From a bacterium (lineage in GTDB: Bacteria > Cyanobacteriota > Vampirovibrionia > Gastranaerophilales > Gastranaerophilaceae): DNA of 11,917 bases. Made by a program: the position numbers and the translations under genes. Below are positions 6,765 to 11,917 of this stretch, in pieces (the stretch's first letter is position 1; the number at the start of each line of letters is the position of its first letter). The stretch is from positions 1 through 11,917 of the forward strand of contig SFZC01000055.1 of the NCBI GenBank assembly GCA_004558955.1. The letters run 5' to 3'. The notes under the pieces were generated by a model that made no database searches, was not told where the DNA came from, and saw nothing but the letters and a program-made list of their open reading frames with translations.

Positions 6765-6845
6765 CAAGATGTCTTTCCGGACAAGCACGGGCAGAGTGCG
6801 TAACGAACTGAAGGCACGCTTAATGCGAGTGCGAAAGATACGGAA
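6765..6845. other. GC-rich element that can fold as a closed multi-branch RNA (candidate structured RNA or dispersed repeat)
   Basis: The gap between the PDZ gene stop and the end of the minus-strand gene is about 51% GC at 6761-6840, against about 30% next door. TGTCTTTC (6770-6777) pairs with GAAAGATA (6833-6840), eight pairs including one G-U. This outer stem encloses two hairpins. The first is GCAC/GTGC at 6785-6788 with 6796-6799. The second is GCACGC/GC..GTGC at 6814-6819 with 6825-6832. GAGTGCG occurs twice, at 6794-6800 and 6828-6834. An alternative stem TTCCG (6775-6779) with CGGAA (6841-6845) would compete with the outer helix. I do not recognise a known RNA family, and the strand is undetermined because the pairing works either way. 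A 47-codon basic frame starting at 6769 overlaps it but looks like chance. Confidence 0.35.
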
Positions 6846-6883
6846 CCTGTTTATAAAGACTGTACAACTCCATTATTACCGCA

Positions 6884-7567
6884 TTACAATTCTTCGGGTG
6901 GTATGTGTTTGAAATCTTTTCTGATGATTTCGCCTTGTTTGTTGTAGGTTTCTTTTGCTTTTGCACCTTCGTCGTAGGCTCGGACTTCTATATAATTATT
7001 TCGGTATTTTTCGTAATTCTTACTTGCGGGAACGTAATTATTTATTGCTTCAGTGTATAAATCGGCTTCCGCTTTTAATTTCGGGTCGGTAATTTTTCCG
7101 AAGCTTTCCCCGAGTGCTTCCATTTCTTCCCCTCTTTTTCCACCATTTCTGGCATCAAGGAAATATTGCCAACCGTGTTCGACTTCGTGGCGTGCAGTTG
7201 AAACAAATGTAGCTTTGTTTTGGGCTTTCCATTTCTTGCTGAATAAGATTTTTCCGTGACTAAATAGTCCTGCCCAAGTTATTTCTTCATTATTTTTAGG
7301 TTCGTAATCCAATAAAATTTTATAGCCTAAGTTGTCAATTTTTCTCTCTTTCATAAATCTTTCTGTCAGTGGAATACGGGCTTCTTCTATCGGTAAAATT
7401 CTGAACCCTAAAAAGGTGTCATTTTTCGGAAGTTTTACTTTTTGTCCTTTTATAGAGTTTTTTATCACGTTAAAGTCAGTATTAACGAGATATTCAAGGT
7501 GTCTGACAGGGGTGAATTTATCAATAATATTGTCAATTATTTTATGGTACTGGGTGAGGCTGTGCAA
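6884..7567 (-). CDS. C-terminal fragment of a frameshifted HExxH metalloprotease-like protein
   Basis: The open frame from 7567 to the TAA at 6884 encodes 227 aa, but its only start is a TTG without a Shine-Dalgarno. The frame continues open upstream to 7762, so this is very likely the downstream half of the gene starting at 8043. The fragment holds a zinc-protease motif, ARHEVEHGWQYF (HEVEH at residues 127-131, bases 7189-7175). Further on is NYIEVRAYDEG, where E194 is a good candidate third zinc ligand. The motif set resembles small phage- or toxin-associated metallopeptidases, though I cannot name the family. The sequence before the motif (residues 90-125) has the strand-rich look of a metzincin or gluzincin edge (GLFSHGKILFSKKW). 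The protein has no signal peptide. Function is uncertain, and the fragment alone may not be made. Confidence 0.55.
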   Translation of the reverse strand: MHSLTQYHKIIDNIIDKFTPVRHLEYLVNTDFNVIKNSIKGQKVKLPKNDTFLGFRILPIEEARIPLTERFMKERKIDNLGYKILLDYEPKNNEEITWAGLFSHGKILFSKKWKAQNKATFVSTARHEVEHGWQYFLDARNGGKRGEEMEALGESFGKITDPKLKAEADLYTEAINNYVPASKNYEKYRNNYIEVRAYDEGAKAKETYNKQGEIIRKDFKHIPPEEL

Positions 7568-7629
7568 AAATTGACCGTTAATATTTTTGAGATTTTCGTT
7601 TCTTGTGATTGTTAAAGTTTTTGTATTTG

Positions 7630-8043
7630 TCAGGGCATTTTCCGCAACGTAATTTTTCTGAGTTTTTCGGAAATCCAGAGAGTCGTTCTTAATTCGTGTT
7701 TTTGAAGTTTCTTTTGAAGTTTGCGATACACATCTATAAGTTGACGTTTTAGGGAGTATTCTTTAATCGTTGTGGTATTGACAAATTCATCCTGTGTAAT
7801 TTGTCCTTTTGAGTATGAGTAAATTCTGTTTCTTAGCGGTTTGTTTTTATCGTCAAGACATCTTTCAATAATTTTTCCGTCTTTATCACGAAAAGTTGTG
7901 ATACTTTTGCAAAGCTTTCCTTTCTTTCCGATAAGCACTTCTTCTATCGTTTGCGGAATTTGTGTTGAAAGTCGGATTGCTTTTCCCGTGTATTGTGTAA
8001 AGGGGATAATTGTTTTTGAAATTAAATAGTAACTACTTTTCAT
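7630..8043 (-). CDS. N-terminal fragment of the same frameshifted gene
   Basis: The ATG at 8043 begins a 137-codon frame ending in TGA at 7632-7630. Its first 80 codons look genuinely coding (for example FRDKDGKIIERCLDDKNKPL and RNRIYSYSKG, a D-x-D-G turn pattern). The last 40 codons become a monotonous lysine/leucine/arginine run, as expected where the reading has left the true frame. The minus-1 frame is open from 7762 onward and reads KNYVAENALTNTK just where this frame stops, joining directly to the HExxH fragment. Only a weak AGGT touches the start codon. No domain is recognised, though the repeated 'charged-D-G-K' pattern could form a beta-rich N-terminal region. The gene diverges from nth with a 75-base gap. 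Confidence 0.5.
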   Translation of the reverse strand: MKSSYYLISKTIIPFTQYTGKAIRLSTQIPQTIEEVLIGKKGKLCKSITTFRDKDGKIIERCLDDKNKPLRNRIYSYSKGQITQDEFVNTTTIKEYSLKRQLIDVYRKLQKKLQKHELRTTLWISEKLRKITLRKMP

Positions 8044-8083
8044 ACCTGCTATTTTAACACTTCGGAAAAATATTTTTTGCTAT

Positions 8084-8111
8084 TTGTAAAATATATTTTT
8101 ACGGTTATTAT
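8084..8111 (+). promoter_or_regulatory. Putative promoter of nth, compatible with a leaderless transcript
   Basis: TTGTAA (8084-8089) and TATTAT (8106-8111) are spaced by 16 bases. A start 6-8 bases after the -10 would fall at 8117-8119, on or next to the nth ATG, which has no Shine-Dalgarno. Confidence 0.3.
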
Positions 8112-8118
8112 TAATTGT

Positions 8119-8763
8119 ATGAATTTGACAAGTAACGAAAATATAGATGAAGTTGTAAAGCTTTTGCAGGACGCAAAGCAACCGCAAAGCGAGTTTGTAA
8201 AACTTATGGATAATTTTAAAAATCCGTATTTGGTACTCATTGCGTGTATTTTGAGCCTGAGAACAAACGATAGAACGACTTATCCGGCTACTTTGCGAAT
8301 GCTTGAACTTTCCAAAACTCCTGAACAAATGATGAAAGTAAAAGAAGAAGATTTGGCGAAAGCGATTTATCCTGTCGGGTTTTATAAAAATAAGGCGGGG
8401 CAAATTATTGAACTTTCCCGTAAAATTGTTGAACAATACGGTGGACAAGTTCCAAACTCGATTGAGGAGTTGTGCAAATTCAGGGGTGTCGGGCGAAAAA
8501 CCGCAAATCTTGTGATGACTTTAGGTTTTGGAGTTCCTGCAATTTGTGTTGATGTGCATGTCCATAGAATTTTTAATCGTTTAGGTTATGTCAAAACAAA
8601 AACTCCTGAAGAAACAGAATTTGCACTAAGAGAAAAACTGCCGCAAAAACATTGGATTCCGATAAATACTTTGCTTGTGACTCACGGTCAAAATGTCTGC
8701 AAGCCGATTAATCCGAAATGTGAAATTTGTCCGATTTCTCAATACTGTGCAAGTGTAAAGTAA
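8119..8763 (+). CDS. nth: Endonuclease III, DNA N-glycosylase/AP lyase with [4Fe-4S] cluster
   Basis: The 214-aa product fits Nth (E. coli 211 aa). The enzyme excises oxidised pyrimidines and nicks the resulting abasic site in base-excision repair. The helix-hairpin-helix motif is FRGVGRKTANLVM, with the catalytic lysine at K127. The catalytic aspartate is D145 in the VDVHVHRIFNRLG motif. The cluster ligands C194, C201, C204 and C210 show the exact C-x6-C-x2-C-x5-C spacing at the C-terminus. The frame is open upstream to a TTG at 8077, but the ATG at 8119 gives the family N-terminus and avoids a hydrophobic extension; no Shine-Dalgarno is present at either. The gene diverges from the broken metalloprotease gene. 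The DUF2339 gene follows 51 bases after its stop but has its own promoter. Confidence 0.95.
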   Translation: MNLTSNENIDEVVKLLQDAKQPQSEFVKLMDNFKNPYLVLIACILSLRTNDRTTYPATLRMLELSKTPEQMMKVKEEDLAKAIYPVGFYKNKAGQIIELSRKIVEQYGGQVPNSIEELCKFRGVGRKTANLVMTLGFGVPAICVDVHVHRIFNRLGYVKTKTPEETEFALREKLPQKHWIPINTLLVTHGQNVCKPINPKCEICPISQYCASVK

Positions 8764-8792
8764 TTGATGTTTTGGAAAATCTGTGATAAAAT
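8764..8792 (+). promoter_or_regulatory. Sigma70-type promoter of the DUF2339 gene
   Basis: TTGATG (8764-8769) starts directly after the nth stop codon and is followed after 17 bases by TAAAAT (8787-8792), with a TGTGA context resembling an extended -10. Transcription would begin near 8799, leaving a short leader that contains the GGGGG ribosome-binding site. Confidence 0.55.
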
Positions 8793-8814
8793 TGCTCCAT
8801 AAAAAGGGGGATTT

Positions 8815-10956
8815 ATGGAGATATTATCATTATTAATAAGTTTTCTGTTGTTCTTTGCTCTTATCGGGCTTGGAATTTGGGTCAGTATCCTGTCTAACAG
8901 TGTTTCTACTCTTGAAAATAAGATGAAACGTTTGACAAAAGACGGATTTATTGAACGAAAAGACAGACAGATTAATGTAAAAGAAATTTTAGACCCTGTG
9001 AAAACGGAAGAAAAGCCTGTTCAATCGATTGAACCTGAAATTATAGAAAAGGTAACTCCGCAACCTGAATTTGTTGCAGAAAAAGAAGTTTTACTTCCGA
9101 AGGCTGTTGTGAAAGAGATGTGTTCCGAGAAAAAGAAATCGGATTTTGCGGGAATATTTCTCGGGAATATTTTCAATAAAATCGGTGCTTTGGCAATAAT
9201 TATTGCTTTGATTATATTTATAAAACTTGTATCACCTTATATAATTATCACTGATACGGTAAAAATTGTACTTGGATATCTTCTTGGTGTCGGTTTGCTT
9301 TGTGGCGGTTTGAAATTGCACAAATCGGAAAAAGTTAAAGCCTATGCGGAAGTGCTTACGGGTGTTGGTTTCGCCGCTTGGTTTATTACGACTTTTTGTG
9401 CAAATTATTTAAACGTTTTTAATTCAAGTGTTGCCTTGATTGTCGGCGGATTTATTTTGCTTACGGTTTTGGGCTTCTCTCATAGTATGAAAACAGTATC
9501 ACTCCTTGTAATTGGTTTGATTGGCGGTTATTTAACCCCGTTTATGTCACATTCTCCAAATAGTGTAGTGTTTGTTTATCTTACTTTTTTGAACGTCATG
9601 GCATTAATATACACCTTGAAAAATCCTAATACAAAATGGGTAAATCCGTGCAACATTATCCTGACAATGTCGGTATTTTTGTTTGGAAGTGTCTTGGGCA
9701 ACGGATTAAGCGTTTGGTATCTCGTAACCTTATGGGTAATTTATGTCTTTTATGATTTGATTAGGGACAGAAATTCTCTGGCTGATAATGCTACAAGTAT
9801 ATTAAATTATATCTTCTTGGCATTTGTAACTTTGACGTTATTTAAAACTTCCACAACTCAAGTCGGTGTTATGTACGGTTTGACAGGATTGGTTTATGCG
9901 GTATTGGCTTATTGCAATAAACATTTCGGAAATCTGTTGTATAAGCAGTATGAACATTATGTATTGTTGAACGTTTGGTTCTCAATATTGTTTACCCTGA
10001 ATGATACTTACAGTGTGATAGCGTGGACATTGATTGCTTTGATATTAAGTTATGCTGTTAAAAAAGATAAATTAAGTGCCGTTAAACATTATATTTCTTT
10101 CTATGCTTTTTCTGCAATGCTGGGAGTATTGTTGGCTAAAAGCGGTTCCGGGGATTATTTGTATAGGCTTGATTATTCTCCTATCGTAAATTATAGAACC
10201 TTTTTGACCTTTATTCCTATATTGTCATTCTTCTTGGCTATTCGCCACTTGAAAGAGAAGGAAACTCAGATTTGCGATATTTTGAGATTTTTTACCCTTA
10301 CGCTTTTATACAGTTGGTTAATGGCGGAAATTGTCGGAGTGTTCCGCTTGTTGATGAACGGTCAATCCGCTGAAATGATTGAAAGTTACACTTGGTCGGT
10401 TGTTGTTGTCGCAACTTTTGGGTTTTCGCTAATATTCAGAAGTGTTGCAAAGAAAGTAAATTCAATGCTTTTGGCGGTTGTTGGTGCTATTTTCGGAATT
10501 TCTGCGGTTACGATGTTGTTTTTAACTCAAATCTTTAGCGGTGTTTCACTTCTTCCGTTTATTAATTTGAGATTGATAGCTTACGGAGCAGGTATTTATT
10601 GGGCTTATAATATGGCAAAAGCTTACAAATACGATTTCTTTAAGTATTTGGCGGTAATTTTCGGGTTCTTCTATTTTTGGAAAGAAGGCAGAAGTGTTGA
10701 CGAATTTTGTAATATCGGATATGTAACAACGGTTTGCTGGTTGTTGTACTCAGGTGTTGTGACATTGTTCGGCATTTTGAAACGTAAAAATTACTTAACG
10801 AATGCCGGTATCGGAATTCTTATTTTGTCTGTGTTGAGAGTATTTATTGTCGATTTGTCAGGTGTTGAGGCAATTTATAAGATTATAGCCTTCTTGCTGT
10901 TGGGTATGGTTTTGTTATTTGTTTCGTATATTTATTTGAACAACAAGTCAGAATAA
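8815..10956 (+). CDS. DUF2339 family polytopic membrane protein
   Basis: This 713-aa protein has an N-terminal hydrophobic helix (about residues 3-30) and a short heptad-like segment (SNSVSTLENKMKRLTKD). A charged proline/glutamate linker follows (about 45-110), then some twenty closely packed membrane helices to the C-terminus. The first helices after the linker (GNIFNKIGALAIIIALIIF, then VLGYLLGVGLLCGG and AEVLTGVGFAAWF) and the segment VIGLIGGYLTPFM are the characteristic DUF2339 pattern. Family members are predicted inner-membrane proteins of unknown function, and the length is within the broad family range. The ATG is preceded by AAGGGGG (8804-8810), four bases away. No transporter or enzyme motif is obvious. 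The family call is confident; the role is open. Confidence 0.85.
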   Translation: MEILSLLISFLLFFALIGLGIWVSILSNSVSTLENKMKRLTKDGFIERKDRQINVKEILDPVKTEEKPVQSIEPEIIEKVTPQPEFVAEKEVLLPKAVVKEMCSEKKKSDFAGIFLGNIFNKIGALAIIIALIIFIKLVSPYIIITDTVKIVLGYLLGVGLLCGGLKLHKSEKVKAYAEVLTGVGFAAWFITTFCANYLNVFNSSVALIVGGFILLTVLGFSHSMKTVSLLVIGLIGGYLTPFMSHSPNSVVFVYLTFLNVMALIYTLKNPNTKWVNPCNIILTMSVFLFGSVLGNGLSVWYLVTLWVIYVFYDLIRDRNSLADNATSILNYIFLAFVTLTLFKTSTTQVGVMYGLTGLVYAVLAYCNKHFGNLLYKQYEHYVLLNVWFSILFTLNDTYSVIAWTLIALILSYAVKKDKLSAVKHYISFYAFSAMLGVLLAKSGSGDYLYRLDYSPIVNYRTFLTFIPILSFFLAIRHLKEKETQICDILRFFTLTLLYSWLMAEIVGVFRLLMNGQSAEMIESYTWSVVVVATFGFSLIFRSVAKKVNSMLLAVVGAIFGISAVTMLFLTQIFSGVSLLPFINLRLIAYGAGIYWAYNMAKAYKYDFFKYLAVIFGFFYFWKEGRSVDEFCNIGYVTTVCWLLYSGVVTLFGILKRKNYLTNAGIGILILSVLRVFIVDLSGVEAIYKIIAFLLLGMVLLFVSYIYLNNKSE

Positions 10957-10961
10957 AAATT

Positions 10962-10996
10962 AAAACAGAGAATCGAAATTTTCGGTTCTCTGTTTT
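10962..10996. terminator. Strong bidirectional-looking terminator between the DUF2339 gene and convergent ompH/skp
   Basis: AAAACAGAGAA (10962-10972) pairs with TTCTCTGTTTT (10986-10996). The inner TCGAA/TTCGG helix continues the stem to a three-base loop, giving roughly 16 pairs. A T run follows on the plus strand, and an interrupted T-rich stretch follows on the minus strand, so it can serve both convergent genes. Confidence 0.85.
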
Positions 10997-11026
10997 TTAG
11001 TTTGTTGAGACTTTTTTTAATTGAAA

Positions 11027-11473
11027 TTATTTCAAAGTTTTAACTAATTCCGCAGTGATATCTTTACCGCCGTAAAGTACCATATTTTTGCTCAAAACAA
11101 GGTCGTAACCTTTAAGTTTTGCTTGTTCTGTTATTTGTTTTGAAATAGACTCATCAATCGCTTTTAGTTTGTTAGCGTAATCTTTGTCCATTTTTTCTTT
11201 TTTAGCTTGAAATTCTTTGTTGTATTTATCTTCTGCGGCTTTTTTCTTCGCTGCATCAGAGATATTTGCAACATCTTTTCTTGCTGATTCGATGAATTTT
11301 ATCATTTCTTCAGCTTTTGCTTGTTGTTCCTTTTTCAAGGCTTGAACTTGAGCAGATGAGCTTACAAGTTGCGGAACGTCAACGATAGCAACGTTAAAGT
11401 CTGCTGCAGAAACTGAGTTAAATGTAAGAGCCATAGCGGCAACCAAAGATAATAAACCTAACTTTCTTTTCAT
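11027..11473 (-). CDS. OmpH/Skp-family periplasmic chaperone-like protein
   Basis: The protein is 148 aa from the ATG at 11473, which has AAGGAG (11486-11481) seven bases upstream; an in-frame TTG at 11479 is less likely. A classical signal peptide (MKRKLGLLSLVAAMALTF, cleavage after SVSA near residue 23) is followed by a strand NVAIVDVPQLV. A long lysine/glutamate/alanine-rich coiled coil (about 40-115) comes next, and the closing YDLVLSKNMVLYGGKDITAELV is the Skp/OmpH head-domain signature. Skp trimers hold unfolded outer-membrane proteins in the periplasm. No BamA or LpxD gene is next to it in this window, unlike in many Gram-negatives. It shares its upstream region with a divergent secreted protein. 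Confidence 0.85.
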   Translation of the reverse strand: MKRKLGLLSLVAAMALTFNSVSAADFNVAIVDVPQLVSSSAQVQALKKEQQAKAEEMIKFIESARKDVANISDAAKKKAAEDKYNKEFQAKKEKMDKDYANKLKAIDESISKQITEQAKLKGYDLVLSKNMVLYGGKDITAELVKTLK

Positions 11474-11494
11474 AATCAATCTCCTTATTTACAG

Positions 11495-11522
11495 AGCATA
11501 GTGTAACATAAAATTTTGTAAA
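11495..11522 (-). promoter_or_regulatory. Putative promoter of the ompH/skp-like gene
   Basis: On the minus strand TTTACA (11522-11517) is followed after 16 bases by TATGCT (11500-11495), just upstream of the Shine-Dalgarno. An AAATTTTGT motif lies inside the spacer and touches the -35. Confidence 0.45.
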
Positions 11523-11646
11523 TATCATCTGTTTATATTATTTTTTCTTAACAACTTTACAGATGTCAAAAATTTTTGTATAATGAATCCGTAAGTATAA
11601 TAAGAAAAAGTGTAAATTTTGTACTATTTCCGTAACAAAATTTAAC
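11509..11646. promoter_or_regulatory. Three copies of a (T/G)TAAATTTTGT(A/T)-like motif, two forming an inverted repeat
   Basis: Copies are TAAAATTTTGTA (11509-11520), GTAAATTTTGTA (11612-11623) and, on the minus strand, GTTAAATTTTGTTA (11646-11633). The last two form a perfect 10-bp inverted repeat (11613-11622 with 11635-11644, 12-base loop) in the leader of the rightmost gene. One copy overlaps the ompH/skp promoter. They could be operator sites of a shared regulator or, for the pair, an RNA hairpin. Confidence 0.35.
11556..11584 (+). promoter_or_regulatory. Near-consensus sigma70 promoter of the rightmost gene
   Basis: TTTACA (11556-11561) and a perfect TATAAT (11579-11584) are separated by 17 bases. 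Transcription should start near 11591, giving a leader of about 150 bases before the ATG at 11743. A second TATAAT at 11596-11601 and a third at 11718-11723 lack good -35 partners. Confidence 0.65.
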
Positions 11647-11686
11647 AAACAGTTTATTAATGACAATAGTCGTAGCACAATATACT

Positions 11687-11722
11687 TATAAGATATACTA
11701 TAAGATATATAACTAGATATAA
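11687..11722 (+). repeat. 12-bp tandem repeat (TATAAGATATAC type), three copies
   Basis: TATAAGATATAC (11687-11698), TATAAGATATAT (11699-11710) and a degenerate AACTAGATATAA (11711-11722) follow one another without gaps, directly upstream of the Shine-Dalgarno GGTGG (11731-11735). The period is slightly more than one helical turn. Confidence 0.6.
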
Positions 11723-11742
11723 TGCTTAAAGGTGGAAAGAAA

Positions 11743-11917
11743 ATGATTAAGAAAGATAATCGAGTAATAACAGCGGTTTTGGCACTATCTGCAGTTGGTG
11801 CAATGTCGATGTTAGGATTCGGAGCTGTTGCTTCTGCTGAATCTCTAAGTTTGCAAACAGGTGCTGCGGCAGGTAATTTCTCAGGATACGGCTATTCAAC
11901 AGATAGTATTCCTGTTC
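11743..11917 (+). CDS. N-terminal part of a secreted protein of unknown function (3' end outside window)
   Basis: The ATG, seven bases after GGTGG (11731-11735), opens 58 codons running off the window. Residues 1-32 form a good Sec signal peptide: a charged start (MIKKDNRV), a hydrophobic core (ITAVLALSAVGAMSMLGFGA) and an AVASA-ES cleavage site. There is no lipobox cysteine. The visible mature part is glycine/serine/alanine-rich (SLQTGAAAGNFSGYGYST), typical of surface or extracellular proteins but not diagnostic. The strong promoter and long leader suggest high, regulated expression. Divergent placement from the Skp-like gene hints at an envelope role; that is inference only. Confidence 0.7.
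   Translation, partial: MIKKDNRVITAVLALSAVGAMSMLGFGAVASAESLSLQTGAAAGNFSGYGYSTDSIPV

Larger units (their letters stand above)
6884..8043 (-). pseudogene. Single interrupted gene: HExxH metalloprotease-like protein, one frameshift
   Basis: Together the two fragments make a gene of about 386 codons with one minus-1 frame change between 7762 and 7633. A likely place is the five-A tract on the minus strand (7703-7699), where a lost A would explain it. No classic X-XXY-YYZ slippery heptamer in the zero frame was found, so a disabled gene or a base-calling error is more likely than programmed frameshifting. Confidence 0.6.

Noticed and set aside
6769..6912. 47-codon basic frame in the GC-rich gap after the PDZ gene
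   Set aside because: It has no good ribosome-binding site, runs into the end of the opposite gene and coincides with the foldable element; its many CGA/CGG codons are unlike other genes here.
7630..7770. Programmed minus-1 frameshift in the HExxH gene
   Set aside because: No X-XXY-YYZ heptamer in the zero frame and no obvious stimulatory stem were found in the overlap window; mutation or sequencing error is more likely.
8080..8448. 122-codon minus-strand frame over nth
   Set aside because: It lies antisense to the conserved N-terminal half of endonuclease III and has no recognisable domain.
11526..11565. CATCTGT/ACAGATG inverted repeat around the promoter of the rightmost gene
   Set aside because: Seven bases with a 26-base spacer in AT-rich DNA is easily reached by chance, so it was not listed as an operator.
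1..11917. tRNA, rRNA, CRISPR array, transposase or integrase
   Set aside because: Both strands were scanned by eye; no clover-leaf with a T-loop GGTTCGA pattern, no regularly spaced direct repeats of 25-40 bases and no transposase or integrase motifs were seen.

Overview
The window is AT-rich (most genes roughly 30-40% GC) with purine-rich Shine-Dalgarno sites and sigma70-like promoters. An OmpH/Skp-type periplasmic chaperone points to an outer membrane. The combination of a lytic-transglycosylase-like partial gene, MscS, RlmH, Nth, a DUF2339 membrane protein and several lineage-specific proteins would fit an uncultured gut bacterium such as Gastranaerophilales (Melainabacteria/Vampirovibrionia). 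That placement is an inference from style and gene content, not something the sequence proves.

Layout. (1) 1-2078: the 5' end of a minus-strand TPR-like gene, possibly a lytic transglycosylase, diverges from a tight plus-strand operon of mscS, rlmH and a small three-helix membrane protein. (2) 2103-3946: a monocistronic unit with its own promoter and hairpin terminator encodes a 574-aa peptidase of the M49 (dipeptidyl peptidase III) type with a HENAH zinc motif. (3) 4132-6742: an unusual subtilisin-like (S8) protein without a signal peptide is followed by a very AT-rich gene for a membrane-anchored PDZ protein with a C-terminal 8-residue repeat. (4) 6743-8043: a GC-richer intergenic stretch that can fold into a branched RNA, then a minus-strand HExxH protein gene broken by a frameshift into two open frames. 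(5) 8119-10956: endonuclease III (nth), possibly leaderless, then a DUF2339 polytopic membrane protein whose promoter starts right after the nth stop. A strong, probably bidirectional terminator separates it from convergent ompH/skp. (6) 11474-11917: a long divergent control region with a near-consensus promoter, an inverted repeat, three copies of an AAATTTTGT motif and a 12-bp tandem repeat, leading into a secreted protein cut off by the window edge.

Housekeeping functions (mechanosensitive channel, rRNA methylation, base-excision repair, envelope biogenesis) flank a central block holding three unrelated predicted peptidases (M49-like, S8-like and a broken HExxH protein) plus a PDZ protein. 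That block (2100-8043) is the accessory-looking part. The S8/PDZ pair is the best candidate for an undescribed functional unit, and the foldable element at 6765-6845 is the most interesting non-coding signal. No tRNA, rRNA, CRISPR array or insertion sequence was recognised.
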